Source: Streptomyces sp. NBC_01232 (lineage in GTDB: Bacteria > Actinomycetota > Actinomycetes > Streptomycetales > Streptomycetaceae). Taken from it: DNA of 64,000 nucleotides. A program made the position numbers and the translations under genes. The notes under the pieces are model-generated. The model saw only the letters and a list, made by a program, of their open reading frames with translations, was not told where the DNA came from and ran no database searches. Location of the stretch: positions 248,001 through 312,000 of the forward strand of contig NZ_CP108518.1 of NCBI RefSeq assembly GCF_035989885.1, read 5' to 3'. Of this stretch, positions 8,563-17,788 are shown one piece after another; the stretch's first letter is position 1, and each line of letters starts with the position of its first letter.

Positions 8563-9686
8563 GAGGCACGCTCCACGGGGAGTTCGGCCTGGACGGTGAA
8601 GCCGCCCTCGTCGCGCGGTGCTGCCCGGAGGCGACCGCCGAGGACTGTGACGCGTTCACGCATCCCGAGCAGGCCGATGCCCGGCACGGGGATGGTGTCC
8701 GGTGTGGCCTTGCCGTTGTCGTCGACCTGAAGGGCGACGGCGTCCGGGCGGTAGTCGATGTGGACCGATGCCGTGGTGGCGTCTGCGTGACGGGCGATGT
8801 TGGTGAGGGACTCCTGCACGATCCGGTAGACAGTCCGGCCCACTGCGGCCGGTACGTCGTGCTGCTGCCCCTGGATCGTGAGTGTCGCCCGCAGACCGGT
8901 CTTGCCGGCCCGTTCGACCAGTTCGGGGAGGTGGTCGAGGCCGTGCGGCGGGGTGGTGTCGTCGTCGCGCAGGGCCTCCAGGGTTGCCCGGAGCTCGCGG
9001 GACGCCTCCCGGCCGGCCTCCCGGATGGCCAGCAGGGCCTCCGGGACCTCTTCGCCGCGCTTGCGGGCCACGTGGACGGCGGCTTCGGACTGCACCTTGA
9101 TCACCGAGATCTGGTGGGTGAGCGAATCGTGCAGTTCCCGCGCGATGTGCAGCCGTTCCTCGTCGGCGCGGCGCCGCGCGGTCTCCTCGCGGGTGCGTTC
9201 GGCTTCGTCTGCCCGCTGCTCGGCCTGCCGGAGGGCTTCACCGGCGGCGCCGGCGGCGATGAGCCAGGCGATTTGGAGGGCGCCCCGGGCCTGCGCGAAC
9301 GCCTCGCCCGTGTCGTGCAGGCCCGAGACCAGGGCCGCGAGGGGAAGCGCGGCCAGCACGGCCACGCTCACCGCCACCGTGACGATGCGGTGTCCCGCCC
9401 GCATGGCCGCGTACACCGCGAACAGGAACGCGACGGCGGCCACATCGAACCCTGCCGCCTGGTAACCCACCGCGCACAGCCCGGTGACGGCCAGTACGGC
9501 AACCGGAGCCCGGCGGCCGGCCGCCAGCGCCAGGCCACCGACCACCAGCAACGCGTAGCCGAGCAGGTCGAGGCCGGTGGCGGAGTGGTGCCCGGACAGC
9601 CCGGTGACCAGCAGCGCCGCCGCCACGCCTACGGCGATCAGCCAGTCTCTGACGCTGGCCCGTATGCGGAACCGTCCTTTGCTCAT
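8559..9686 (-). CDS. Sensor histidine kinase (HisKA_3 type)
   Basis: 375-residue membrane sensor. Residues 14-150 form about four to five membrane segments with little extracellular sequence, suggesting sensing within or near the membrane. A coiled linker (about 150-178) leads to the HisKA_3 dimerization box IARELHDSLTHQISVIKVQ with phospho-acceptor H186. The ATP-binding domain (about 275-370) has YRIVQESLTNIARHADA (N box), DDNG and GIGLLGMRERV (G box). The start ATG at 9686 removes a low-quality upstream extension. It phosphorylates the regulator encoded immediately downstream. Confidence 0.92.
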   Translation of the reverse strand: MSKGRFRIRASVRDWLIAVGVAAALLVTGLSGHHSATGLDLLGYALLVVGGLALAAGRRAPVAVLAVTGLCAVGYQAAGFDVAAVAFLFAVYAAMRAGHRIVTVAVSVAVLAALPLAALVSGLHDTGEAFAQARGALQIAWLIAAGAAGEALRQAEQRADEAERTREETARRRADEERLHIARELHDSLTHQISVIKVQSEAAVHVARKRGEEVPEALLAIREAGREASRELRATLEALRDDDTTPPHGLDHLPELVERAGKTGLRATLTIQGQQHDVPAAVGRTVYRIVQESLTNIARHADATTASVHIDYRPDAVALQVDDNGKATPDTIPVPGIGLLGMRERVTVLGGRLRAAPRDEGGFTVQAELPVERAS

Positions 9687-9879
9687 GCGCGCACCGTAGC
9701 CGGAGGCTGCCACGGGCGAATCCCTCTCGCGGACCAGCGGTCGACTACCACGCACGCAGTAGCTCGGCGGCACCTGCCGCGTCCGTGGTAGCGCGAAGTG
9801 CCTGCGCCTGCCGGACGACCTGCCACGGCCCGGCCGACATGCTCGGACCACATCCAGTCGTGGGAAGAGAAGGAGCACC

Positions 9880-10311
9880 ATGATGTCCGCTCGTCGCCTG
9901 TTCGCCGCCTCCGCTACCGCCCTGCTCGGAGGGTTCGGTCTTGCCACCCCAGCGGCAGCGCACGCCTCGGTCCAGCCGATCCCGATCGCCGCCAGTGTCA
10001 CCGACTTCAGCCTCGGGCGTCTCGGAGCCACCACCGGCGGGCTGCTGGGGCTGGCCGCCGTGGTCATCGCCGTGCTGGCGCTGACCCGACCAGCCGGTCG
10101 CCTCGGCACCGCCAGCGGGTCGCTCGGGGCCACCTTGGCTGTGGTCGCGGGGCTGATCGCCATGGCTCTCGGCGGGCTGGTCGCGGCCACCGCCGACGGT
10201 GGGCTCGGCACCGGCAACGGGCTGGGCGGCGCCTACGTGGCCCTGCTGCTCGGGCTGACCGGCACTGCACTGGGCGGGCGGGCGCTCACGCGCTCCCGCC
10301 GCACCCGTTGA
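9880..10311 (+). CDS. Small exported/membrane protein, DUF6223-like
   Basis: 143 residues. A cleavable signal peptide (about 1-28, LFAASATALLGGFGLATPAAAHA) is followed by three membrane segments separated by short Gly/Thr loops (TTGGLLGLAAVVIAVLALT, LAVVAGLIAMALGGLVAA, GGAYVALLLGLTGTALGG). This layout matches what I remember of the DUF6223 family, of unknown function. AGGAG at 9871-9875 serves the ATG at 9883 or 9880. It is transcribed divergently from the kinase-regulator pair, which suggests regulation by it. Confidence 0.6.
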   Translation: MMSARRLFAASATALLGGFGLATPAAAHASVQPIPIAASVTDFSLGRLGATTGGLLGLAAVVIAVLALTRPAGRLGTASGSLGATLAVVAGLIAMALGGLVAATADGGLGTGNGLGGAYVALLLGLTGTALGGRALTRSRRTR

Positions 10312-10338
10312 CAACAGCGGATACGTGTTCTGCCGCGG

Positions 10339-10765
10339 TCACGCCCTGCGGGCGGTCACCGCGCGACGTACCGCGTATGCGGCGGCTCCGGCGGCCAGCA
10401 CGGCGGCGCCGGCGATCACCGACGAGGACGGCAGGGCGAACGCGAGGACGAGGCAGCCTGCCAGCCCGACGACCGGGATGATCCGCTGGTCGGCCCTCGT
10501 CCGGGGCGAGGGTCCAGGCGGAGGCGTTGGCGATGGCGTAGTAGGCGAGCACCCCAAAGGAGGAGAAGCCGATCGCCCCCCGTACGTCGGTGGTCGCGGC
10601 GAGTACGGCCACGACGGTGCCGACCACGAGTTCGGCCCGGTGTGGCACCTGGAACTTCGGGTGGACGGCGGCCAGGGCGTGCGGGAGGTGGTGGTCGCGG
10701 GCCATGGCCAGGGTCGTGCGCGAGACCCCGAGGATCAGCGCGAGGAGGGAGCCGAGCGCGGCCAC
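10339..10765 (-). pseudogene. APC permease C-terminal remnant with frameshift
   Basis: The minus strand encodes the last third of an APC amino acid permease: ALGSLLALILGVSRTTLAMA, ALAAVHPKFQVPHRAELVVG, FSSFGVLAYYAIANASAWTL. Near 10500, after APDEG, an extra base shifts the frame; the tail continues in the next frame as ADQRIIPVVGLAGCLVLAFA to AVRRAVTARRA. No N-terminal part exists beyond 10765. It is unrelated in position to the intact permease at the left edge, so it is probably an independent deletion remnant. Confidence 0.7.
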
Positions 10766-10854
10766 CGGTCGGGGCGGTCGCGTGTCCCCCGCCCTACCGA
10801 ATCTGGCGAACTGTCATAATATGCCCCACTGTCAGCCCGGTCGGGAGGATTGCT

Positions 10855-12354
10855 GTGACTATCTGTCAAGCCGTGAGGGGGGTGGGCGCGCAGGAGGCCC
10901 TCCCGCCGTCAGCGCCGCCTGGTCTTCGAGTGCGCCGCTCGTGGTGGGGTGGGTTGCTGCGGGCGCTGGTGGCAGGTCCCGTCCTGGTGGCCGGCCTGGC
11001 CCTGCCCATGGTGGCCCCGCAGCCCGCCCAGGCCGTGCCGCCCGGCACCTACGCCTACGTCGCCAACTTCAACGATGACACGGTGTCCGTGATCAACACG
11101 GCGACGAACACGGTGGTGGTCACGGTTCCCGTCGGCGATGCGCCGTGGGGAGTGGCGGTGTCGCCGGACGGCACCCGCGCCTACGTCACCAACCGCGCCG
11201 CCGGCACGGTGTCCGTGATCAACACCGCGACCGACACGGTCGTCGCCACCGTCCCCGCCGGCCTTGAGCCCCTGGGCGTGGCGGTGTCGCCGGAGGGCGC
11301 CCGCGCCTACGTCACCAACTACGGCGCCGACACGGTGTCCGTGATCAACACGAACACCAACACGGCCGTCGCCACCGTCCCCGTCGGCGATGCTCCCATC
11401 GGGGTGGCGGTGTCGCCGGACGGCACCCGCGCCTACGTCACCAATTCCGACGCCGACACGGTGTCCGTGATCAACACGGCGACGAACACGGTCGTCGCCA
11501 CCGTCCCCGTCGGCGACTTCCCGTTCGGGGTGGCGGTGTCACCGGACGGCACCCGCACCTACGTCACCAATTCCGACGCCGACACGGTGTCCGTGATCAA
11601 CACGGCGACGAACACGGTCGTCGCCACCATCCTCGTCAGCGATGTGCCCCAGGGGGTGGCGGTGTCGCGGGACGGCACCCGCGCCTACGTCATCAACGCC
11701 GACAGCAACACGGTGTCCGTGATCAACACGGCGACGAACACGGTCGTCATCAACATCCCTGTCGGCGATGCGCCTCGAGAGGTGGCGGTGTCGCCGGACG
11801 GCACCCGCGCCTACGTCACCAACCCCAACGCCGACACGGTGTCCGTGATCAACACCGCCACCAACACCGTCGTGGCCACCGTCCCCGTCGACGACCTCCC
11901 GTTCGGTGTGGCGACCGGGGTCGTGCCCCCGCCGGCGCTGACCTGCGCGACCGCCACGGCCACCATCACCGGCACCAACCGCAACGACGTCCTGATCGGC
12001 ACCCCCGGCGACGACGCCATCTTCGCTCTCGCCGGAAACGACGTGGTCGACGGCCGCGGCGGCAACGACCTGATCTGCGGCGGCGACGGCAACGACATGC
12101 TGTCCGGCGGCGACGGCAACGACCGCATCGAAGGCGGCAACGGAAACGACCGTGTCGAGGGCGGCAACGGCAACGACACCCTCATCGGCGGCAACGGAAA
12201 CGACGCCCTGTCCGGCGGCGCGGGTAACGACGCCAACGAGGGCGGACCCGGAAACGACGCTCTCAATGGCGGACCCGGGGCCAACACCAACAACGGCGGA
12301 ACCGGCCACAATACCTGCACCAACCCCACCACCGGAACCGGCTGCAACAGCTGA
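10855..12354 (+). CDS. Secreted YVTN beta-propeller protein with RTX calcium-binding repeats
   Basis: 499-residue extracellular protein. A long signal sequence with the hydrophobic core GLLRALVAGPVLVAGLALPM ends near PAQAV. Seven near-identical 42-residue YVTN blades follow (each YV[TA]N...DTVSVINTATNTVVATVPVGD...GVAVSPDGTRA), enough for one closed seven-bladed propeller. The C-terminal third (from about residue 372) carries nonapeptide RTX repeats of the GGxGND type (GGDGND, GGNGND, GGAGND, GGPGND), which bind calcium after export and help folding. No catalytic residues are seen, so an adhesive, scaffolding or cell-surface role is inferred. The GTG at 10855 has GGGAGG 6 bases upstream. No type I secretion genes lie nearby; export is presumably by Sec. 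Confidence 0.85.
   Translation: MTICQAVRGVGAQEALPPSAPPGLRVRRSWWGGLLRALVAGPVLVAGLALPMVAPQPAQAVPPGTYAYVANFNDDTVSVINTATNTVVVTVPVGDAPWGVAVSPDGTRAYVTNRAAGTVSVINTATDTVVATVPAGLEPLGVAVSPEGARAYVTNYGADTVSVINTNTNTAVATVPVGDAPIGVAVSPDGTRAYVTNSDADTVSVINTATNTVVATVPVGDFPFGVAVSPDGTRTYVTNSDADTVSVINTATNTVVATILVSDVPQGVAVSRDGTRAYVINADSNTVSVINTATNTVVINIPVGDAPREVAVSPDGTRAYVTNPNADTVSVINTATNTVVATVPVDDLPFGVATGVVPPPALTCATATATITGTNRNDVLIGTPGDDAIFALAGNDVVDGRGGNDLICGGDGNDMLSGGDGNDRIEGGNGNDRVEGGNGNDTLIGGNGNDALSGGAGNDANEGGPGNDALNGGPGANTNNGGTGHNTCTNPTTGTGCNS
11056..11937 (+). repeat. Seven 126-bp tandem repeats encoding propeller blades
   Basis: The blade-coding units begin at 11056, 11182 and every 126 bases after that. 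Long stretches such as the segment coding DTVSVINTATNTVV are nearly identical between copies at the DNA level, which points to recent duplication or gene conversion and makes copy-number change likely. Confidence 0.85.
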
Positions 12355-13117
12355 TCAACGATCACCAGAAACGGGCCCCGGAGCGGCTCTTCGTTCCCCA
12401 GTCGGTTGCTGTCGGCAACTGGAGCCGGGGCCGCCCGCTCGTGGAGTGTGCGGGCCGTGCCGACCGGTCAAGGGCGCCTTCGGTGGCGCTTCGCGCTGGG
12501 CTTCGCCCACCCTGGACAGCTCGACCCGCCTCTGGACCTGGCCGGCTATCGGGCGGCCCCTCCGCTGTGGCGCCCGGCCGCAGGTCAGCGCCCAGGGGGT
12601 GGGGAACTTGGGTGAGCAGGTCTGTCTCACCCCCGAGCGCGGGGTGGGGACATTCTCGATCCCCATCACCCCACGCACAGCCATCACGGTTCGCCCTGAA
12701 CCACCGCCAGCCGCAGCCGCCAGCCCCGATCACGATCAGGTGCTGGCCCGGTGATACCGGGCCAGCACCACCGGTACGACCCCCCGGGAAGGGCATCTCA
12801 CCCTGCCGGCGGAGCGGGTTCACCGAAGAACCGATCATGCGCCGCCCCCGGCAGCGCGCTCCTGACAGAACGGCCGCCGACACCGGGATGGGGCTGCGGT
12901 ACTGCCCCCGGACGGGTGGGCACCGGGCTTGATCCGCGCACGCCATGTCGGGACGGGCTGCATCGACCCTCACCCGGTAGAACGACCCCGGCGGGAACGG
13001 CTGCTGCCGTTCCCACTCTGCATCACTCGGATCAGCCCGCCCCCCTGTACACATCAACGACCCGGACACGCAGCAGTCGCGAACGCGGCCGGACCGCTCG
13101 ATGCGGATCAGAAGGCG
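12355..13117. other. Non-coding or decayed stretch
   Basis: No frame on either strand has protein-like composition. The only clear structure is the hairpin at 12739-12769. Sequence at 12470-12600 has codon-like GC periodicity but no recognisable product. Confidence 0.4.
12739..12769. terminator. Perfect 13-bp hairpin
   Basis: GGTGCTGGCCCGG (12739-12751) and CCGGGCCAGCACC (12757-12769) are exact inverted repeats around the loop TGATA. It could end transcription from either side; the nearest gene ends are the propeller gene (12354) and the tube-like gene (13118). Confidence 0.6.
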
Positions 13118-13558
13118 TCAGATCGGGTTGGCGCTCAGATAGGCGAGCTCAAGCGTTTCCTCCACCGCCGAGGAGTCACCTGCCGACAGGTCCGCGGCAC
13201 TCCAGCTCGTAAGCCGGGCGCCCTCGATCTGAAAGCGCTTCACGACCTTGTTGTTCTGCTCGTTCACGTAGGCCAGAACGAGGGTCGGGGAACTGGCTTC
13301 CTTTCTGGCCGGGTCCTTGGAATCCAAGATCCACTGAGTGAACTTCTCACTCTTGTCCAGGCCCCGCGTGAGGGTCAGCGTCCCGAAGAACTCCGGCCCA
13401 CCCAGGACAAGATCGGGAACCGGCTTCCCGTCCGGCGAGTTCTGCAACAGCTCGATGTACTCCTGTTTGAGCGTGATCCCGGAGACGCTCTTGAGCGTCT
13501 CCACTCGACGCTCCCCCAGCTCGATCTGCCACTGGTGCTTGACGACACTGTCTTCCAC
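13118..13558 (-). CDS. Phage-tail-tube / contractile injection tube-like protein
   Basis: 146 residues. The sequence (VVKHQWQIELGERRVETLKS, then SGITLKQEYIEL, GPEFFGTLTLTRGLDKSEKF, WILDSKDP, ARLTSWSAADLSAGDSSAVE and ETLELAYLS) has the length and beta-rich plan of T4 gp19-like inner tube proteins found in phage tails and extracellular contractile injection systems. The GTG at 13558 follows the purine-rich GAGAGGGAG. No sheath, baseplate, DUF4255 or AAA+ partner is present in this window, so the gene is an orphan: either a relic of a larger cluster or a gene working with parts encoded elsewhere. Confidence 0.6.
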   Translation of the reverse strand: MEDSVVKHQWQIELGERRVETLKSVSGITLKQEYIELLQNSPDGKPVPDLVLGGPEFFGTLTLTRGLDKSEKFTQWILDSKDPARKEASSPTLVLAYVNEQNNKVVKRFQIEGARLTSWSAADLSAGDSSAVEETLELAYLSANPI

Positions 13559-13879
13559 GAGCACTCCCTCTCCGCGAGCCCACGCAGGGCAGTCCGACAG
13601 CCCGGCGATCATGCCAACCATGCTGGATCGACACCTGCGACCGAGGACCAGCACGACACGACTCGACTCCACATCCGCGCGCATGATCGCCCGGACAGGT
13701 CCTAGCCGACAGCCGCCCCGGGCCGGATGCCCGACCACGGCCGTCCGTGCGGCTGACGTGCCACTCCATCAGCCGCCGGAATCCCGGGGCCGACCAGGGA
13801 TGTCCGGATGCCCACCGGTCCGAGCGGCGGACGGCCCCCTCCCCATCGCCACGCACTTCTCACCCGGCCGCCGAGAGCC

Positions 13880-14445
13880 TCAGGACTGTTCGACCTCCGT
13901 CATGAGCAGGCGCAGGGTCAGCGAGTGCTTCTCCGGCGGAGGGCGTCCAGCGCCGCGCGGGCGTGGGCGATGCCGGCGGCGCTGTCGCCGGAGCGGGCGA
14001 GCATCAGGCCGCGGTGCATCTCCAGGTGGGTCGAACCGGGGCAGGGTCGCGGGGAGTTCCGCCGCCGCTGCGTCCTGTGCGGCGACGGCGGTGGTCTCGT
14101 CGCCGAGGCGGGCGGCGAGCAGGGAGGTGAACACGTTGACCCGCCAGAAGGGGACGGGGTAGTCGGATGTCTGCTCGTGCGAGCCGGCCCGGTCGAAGAC
14201 GCGCCGGCCCTGGGCGAGGAGCGCTCTGGCGGTGGTGTGGTCGCCGCGCAGGGCGGCCGCGTGCGCGTGGGCCTTGCCGAAGACGGCGTTCAGCAGGCCC
14301 AGGGACGGCCGGTCGCTGATCGCGATGGCCTGGTCGGCGAAGAAGTCCGCGATCGGGAGGGCGGCGCCTTCGTAGCCGAGGGCGATCGCGGCGCGGCCGC
14401 GGACCCAGACGCGGGTGCCGAGGTCTTCGGAGGCGTCGGCGAACT
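13880..14445 (-). pseudogene. TPR part of an XRE-type regulator, two frameshifts
   Basis: The fragment reads EDLGTRVWVRGRAAIALGYE, ADFFADQAIAI, LLNAVFGKAHAHAALRGD-like TPR helices and FDRAGSHEQTSDYPVPFW, features of the C-terminal TPR region of Streptomyces helix-turn-helix regulators. At about 14030 the frame shifts (THLEMHRGLMLARSGDSAAG continues in another frame) and at about 13945 it shifts back to PPEKHSLTLRLLMTEVEQS. The DNA-binding N-terminus is missing beyond 14445. The gene is dead. Confidence 0.6.
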
Positions 14446-14454
14446 GCCCACCGA

Positions 14455-14877
14455 TCAATCAGACACGCTCTCGGGGCGAGCGTCCATGCGGTGGATGAGT
14501 CCGCCGTCGGGGCCGAAGACGTCGATAAAGTAGCCCTTCTTGAATGACGCCCCCTCCTTCGTCGTCAGGTGAGTGGTGACCGAGGTGTTCTGCCGGCGGA
14601 AGATCGCGTCCGCCTGATCCGCGTTGCGGGTCCGGATGACCACCCGGGGCACGCCTTCCGGTCCGTCCTCGACCTGGATCCCGTACACGTCCGGGTCCCC
14701 GCCAGCCGCCCGGTAGCGCTCGGCCAGGGCCACGGCGTCCTGGGGAGCGGCCGTGGCCGTGGACGTCGGGCCGGGCATGACCCGCTTCTGTGGTTCCTCC
14801 GTGCAGCCCACCAGCAGCGCGGCTCCCGCCACCGCCGCCAGTGCCGCGCGGGCGCCCCGTCGTAATGTGTGCACCAT
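14455..14877 (-). CDS. Lipoprotein, unknown function
   Basis: 140-residue predicted lipoprotein. The signal peptide MVHTLRRGARAALAAVAGAA ends in the lipobox LLVGC (Cys about residue 25). The mature part is a small folded domain with VALAERYRAAGGDPDVYGIQ and VIRTRNADQADAIFRRQNTS, no known catalytic motif. The ATG at 14877 is preceded by GGGGAG. A neighbour on the same strand is a decayed regulator only 10 bases downstream, so nothing about function follows from context. Confidence 0.65.
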   Translation of the reverse strand: MVHTLRRGARAALAAVAGAALLVGCTEEPQKRVMPGPTSTATAAPQDAVALAERYRAAGGDPDVYGIQVEDGPEGVPRVVIRTRNADQADAIFRRQNTSVTTHLTTKEGASFKKGYFIDVFGPDGGLIHRMDARPESVSD

Positions 14878-15016
14878 CGCCAACTCCCCTGATCGGTAAG
14901 GATTCGACGACCCTACGCGAGGCCCGCCGCGCCGCGGAGGCTGGCCCAGTTGGGGGCTGCAGACCAATCGGACAGACACATCCGATCAACAGCTCAGCCC
15001 ACCCAAGAGACACGTT

Positions 15017-15235
15017 CTAGCCGAGCCGGACAATGCCCAGGACCGACAGGCGCCGGAGTACACGGCTGGCGAAGTAGATGACGGACAGGCGGCCGGCGGC
15101 GCGATCCGAACATCTTCGTCTTCGAGTCGTCGGGGTCCCACCGACCAAAGCCCCACGGGTCGGCCGCGGCGGCGTCGACAGCTGCCCCTTTGATGCACAA
15201 GGCCAGGACGTGGTCGGCCCGCCGAACACTCTCGG
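15017..15235 (-). pseudogene. Decayed protein tail sharing a C-terminal motif with 19208-19420
   Basis: One frame reads VRRADHVLALCIKGAAVDAA then DPWGFGRWDPDDSKTKMFGS; one base later the continuation DRAAGRLSVIYFASRVLRRL and SVLGIVRLG is in a different frame and ends at a TAG. The tail LSV-Y-A-R---R-LSVLG recurs at 19.2 kb. The family is unknown to me; the frameshift at the MFG/SDRAA junction makes it a pseudogene. Confidence 0.45.
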
Positions 15236-15640
15236 GTCTTCTGGCAGGCGGCAAGGTAGTCCGCCCAACTGTCCTGCGCGAACCGAGCCCACTGGTGCGC
15301 CGTGCCCGGGTCGATGCCGAGGAGATCACCGACGACGATCGGGGGGCAGTTCCGCCACAGACTCGATCATGGCAGTGTTCCGCGCGGTCAAGCTCGGCAG
15401 GCCGTGCCGCTTCAAACGCGTGTGCGCCCGCCCTCCGCCGAGCGGGCGACCGGCAGGTCGGCCCGGCCAGAGGTAGTGCGGTCCGTCTCCAGGCAGTTGC
15501 TCCAGCATCGAGACGCGCGCAGGGTGCCGGATCTGCTCCTCTATGAGCCGGCCCAGTTCGGGCGGCAGCAGGACCGCACAGTCGGGCGGCGCTGCTGCGG
15601 TGCTGCATCCCGACTCTGCGGGCGGCGGCCCGGCCGGGCA
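15236..15640 (-). pseudogene. Integrase/recombinase-like C-terminal remnant
   Basis: Reads LLPPELGRLIEEQIRHPARV, YLWPGRPAGRPLGGGRAHTR, LKRHGLPSLTARNTAMIESV and, after a frameshift in a run of six C bases near 15350, ELPPIVVGDLLGIDPGTAHQ WARFAQDSWADYLAA. This is the C-terminal plan of a group of Streptomyces phage-integrase-like proteins. The catalytic core upstream is missing. Confidence 0.55.
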
Positions 15641-15755
15641 AGCAGGCCACGCCCGCATCCTCGCCCGCGTCAATCCGGTCCTCGGACCTGCTTTCGACGG
15701 CCATGGGGCAAGGACGCGCACGACACGGTCGGCGACCGGCCGACCGGTTGACCTC

Positions 15756-17378
15756 TCAGGCTCCCGGGCCGCTCGGCCTCCCGGTGGCGGCGGAGACGGA
15801 GTCCTCGGTGTAGTAGCGCCGTAGGAGTTCCCGCTCGGCGTCCCGGTGCGGGAACATGAAGAAGATCAGCAGCGCACCCAGGGCGATCGCGGCCAGGCCG
15901 ACGGTGTACGCCCAGTCGTCGCCGTGGAGGAACGACTGACGTGCTGCCGCGACGATCTGGTCGGTGTACTGGGGGTGCTGCTGGGCGACCTGCCCGGCGG
16001 AGGCGAACGACTTCGTCAGCTCGCTCTGGACCTGGTCCGACACGTCCTTGCTCTCGGGGGAAGCGGCGATCGCCGCGCTGAAGGCCGAGGCGTAGCCAGC
16101 GGTGAGGAGCACGCCCATGATGGACTGCATGACGGCCCCGCCGAGGTCCCGTTGCAGGTCGGCGGTGCCTGAGGCCATGCCGGCCCGTCGCACGGGCACC
16201 GATCCGGTCAGCGAGTGGGATGCGGGCGTCCCTGCGAAGCCGGCGCCGATTCCGATGAGCACGTAGGCGAAGCCGATCTGCCAGTAGCTGCTGTCCTCGC
16301 CCCAGAACAGCAGCATCCATGCGAAGGCGAGGAAGAGGAACGTGTAACCGATCAGCAGGGTCGTGCGGGCGCCGCGTGTCTCGACCAGCTTCGCGGACCG
16401 TGGTGCCACGAGCACGATCATCACGACGAGGGGGAGGATGGCGGCGCCGGCTTCGACGGGGTTGTACGCGAGCACGTTCTGCAGGTACTGCTGGCTGATG
16501 AACGCCGACCCCATCATGGAGCCGTACACGATGATTCCCGCGCATGCGGCGACCCAGAACGTGCGCCGGCCGGCGATGTGGAGGTCGTACAACGGGTTGG
16601 GAGCCCGGCGCTGGCGCCAGAAGAACGCGGCTCCGGCAGCCAGGGCGATCACGACGAGGCCGACGACCAGTGCCCCTTGGCCGGGGACGGCGGCGAAATT
16701 GATCGCCAGCACCAGTCCCGCGATCAGGAGGACGGACAGGATGCCGCCGAGGTTGTCCACCGGTTCGGCTGACTCGTTGGCGTGTGCGGGGACGAACAGC
16801 AGGGCCATGACCAGCGCGACCACGGCGAGGGGCAGGGTGACCAGGAACACCGACCCCCAGTAGAAGCGTTCGAGCAGCGCGCCCGCGATCACCGGCCCTA
16901 GCAGGGAGATGCCGCCGCCCAGGGCCGACCACAGCGCGATCGACTTCGTCCGCTCCGGCCCCGCCCACAGGGCGGTGATCAGCGCCAGGGTGGTCGGGTA
17001 GGCCATGCCGGCTGAGAGCCCGCCGAGGATCCGGGCTGCCACGAGGACGGTGTCGTTCGGCGCGTACGCGGCGAGCAGGCAGGCGGGGACGGACAGAGCG
17101 ATGCCGAGGAGCAGCAGCAGCTTGCGCCCGTGACGGTCGCCGACCGCACCCAGATAGAGCACGGATGCGGCCAGACCGAGGGAGTACCCCACGGCGATCA
17201 GGTTCAGCGAGGTCTGGGAGGAGTCGAAGGCCTTCCCGATCGCGGGCAGCGCTACGTTGGCCACCGACAGGTTCAAGTTGGCCACTGCGGCAACGATGAT
17301 CAGGGACGCCAGAACGAGCGATGCCCGCGCCGGGGCCTCACGCGGAACGTCGATGCGAGGCGCGACGCTTTTCGACAT
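15756..17378 (-). CDS. DHA2-type MFS drug/solute transporter
   Basis: 540-residue proton-driven exporter of the major facilitator superfamily with 14 membrane segments. Helix 1 contains LNLSVANVALPAIGKAF; loop 2-3 has GAVGDRHGRKLLLLLGIALS (MFS motif A); helix 5 carries GPVIAGALLERFYWGSVFLV, the antiporter motif C region. A periplasmic-side loop near residues 425-480 (SPESKDVSDQVQSELTKSFA...) separates the last helices. Start ATG at 17378 with GGAGG just upstream. Substrate is unknown. It is not accompanied by a regulator gene that is intact; the frame upstream is the small-protein remnant at 17.6 kb. Confidence 0.9.
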   Translation of the reverse strand: MSKSVAPRIDVPREAPARASLVLASLIIVAAVANLNLSVANVALPAIGKAFDSSQTSLNLIAVGYSLGLAASVLYLGAVGDRHGRKLLLLLGIALSVPACLLAAYAPNDTVLVAARILGGLSAGMAYPTTLALITALWAGPERTKSIALWSALGGGISLLGPVIAGALLERFYWGSVFLVTLPLAVVALVMALLFVPAHANESAEPVDNLGGILSVLLIAGLVLAINFAAVPGQGALVVGLVVIALAAGAAFFWRQRRAPNPLYDLHIAGRRTFWVAACAGIIVYGSMMGSAFISQQYLQNVLAYNPVEAGAAILPLVVMIVLVAPRSAKLVETRGARTTLLIGYTFLFLAFAWMLLFWGEDSSYWQIGFAYVLIGIGAGFAGTPASHSLTGSVPVRRAGMASGTADLQRDLGGAVMQSIMGVLLTAGYASAFSAAIAASPESKDVSDQVQSELTKSFASAGQVAQQHPQYTDQIVAAARQSFLHGDDWAYTVGLAAIALGALLIFFMFPHRDAERELLRRYYTEDSVSAATGRPSGPGA

Positions 17379-17559
17379 GGAACCTCCGGGGCGAAGTTGG
17401 GCTCGGCGAGAGTCTTGCCTGATCCGCCGTGCCGCACATCGCCCCATTGGGATGACACGCCCACCGTCACTGACGCGGTCCGCCCGCCCCGCCGAGGCTC
17501 CTCGGGCAGCGGTCTGTCCTGGACCGCGTTCTTCATGACGATGGTGGAGATCAGTGGCT

Positions 17560-17788
17560 GAACCCTCGGGCAGGCGGGCTTGGCTCCTGCTGCCGGTGGG
17601 CGGAGGCCGCCCGCGGCCCGACCCCGGCCCCCTCCGGCCCGGCGCAGAAACTCCGACACATCCCCGGGCGTGAACGCCCTGCCGAGGTCCGTGTCCACCC
17701 CGAGGGCGCGCACGGTGGCCTTGCGCCCGCCCCGCGGCGACACGGGACGGATCACGATCTCCGTCCGGTCCGCCAAAGACTCCAGCAT
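17560..17788 (-). pseudogene. Paralogue of the small protein at 54.4 kb, C-terminus disrupted
   Basis: From the ATG at 17788 the frame encodes ADRTEIVIRPVSPRGGRKAT, VRALGVDTDLGRAFTPGDVS and EFLRRAG, matching the protein at 54248-54520 almost residue for residue. After EFLRRAG the two diverge: here a low-complexity stretch (GGGRGRAAGG...) replaces the acidic tail and the frame stays open without a natural end, into the 5' part of the transporter gene. The DNA identity over about 130 bases is very high. Confidence 0.55.

Noticed and set aside
11056..12310. Regular repeats that could be mistaken for a CRISPR array
   Set aside because: Units are 126 bp and 27 bp, contiguous and in frame, without unique spacers; they encode propeller blades and RTX nonapeptides.
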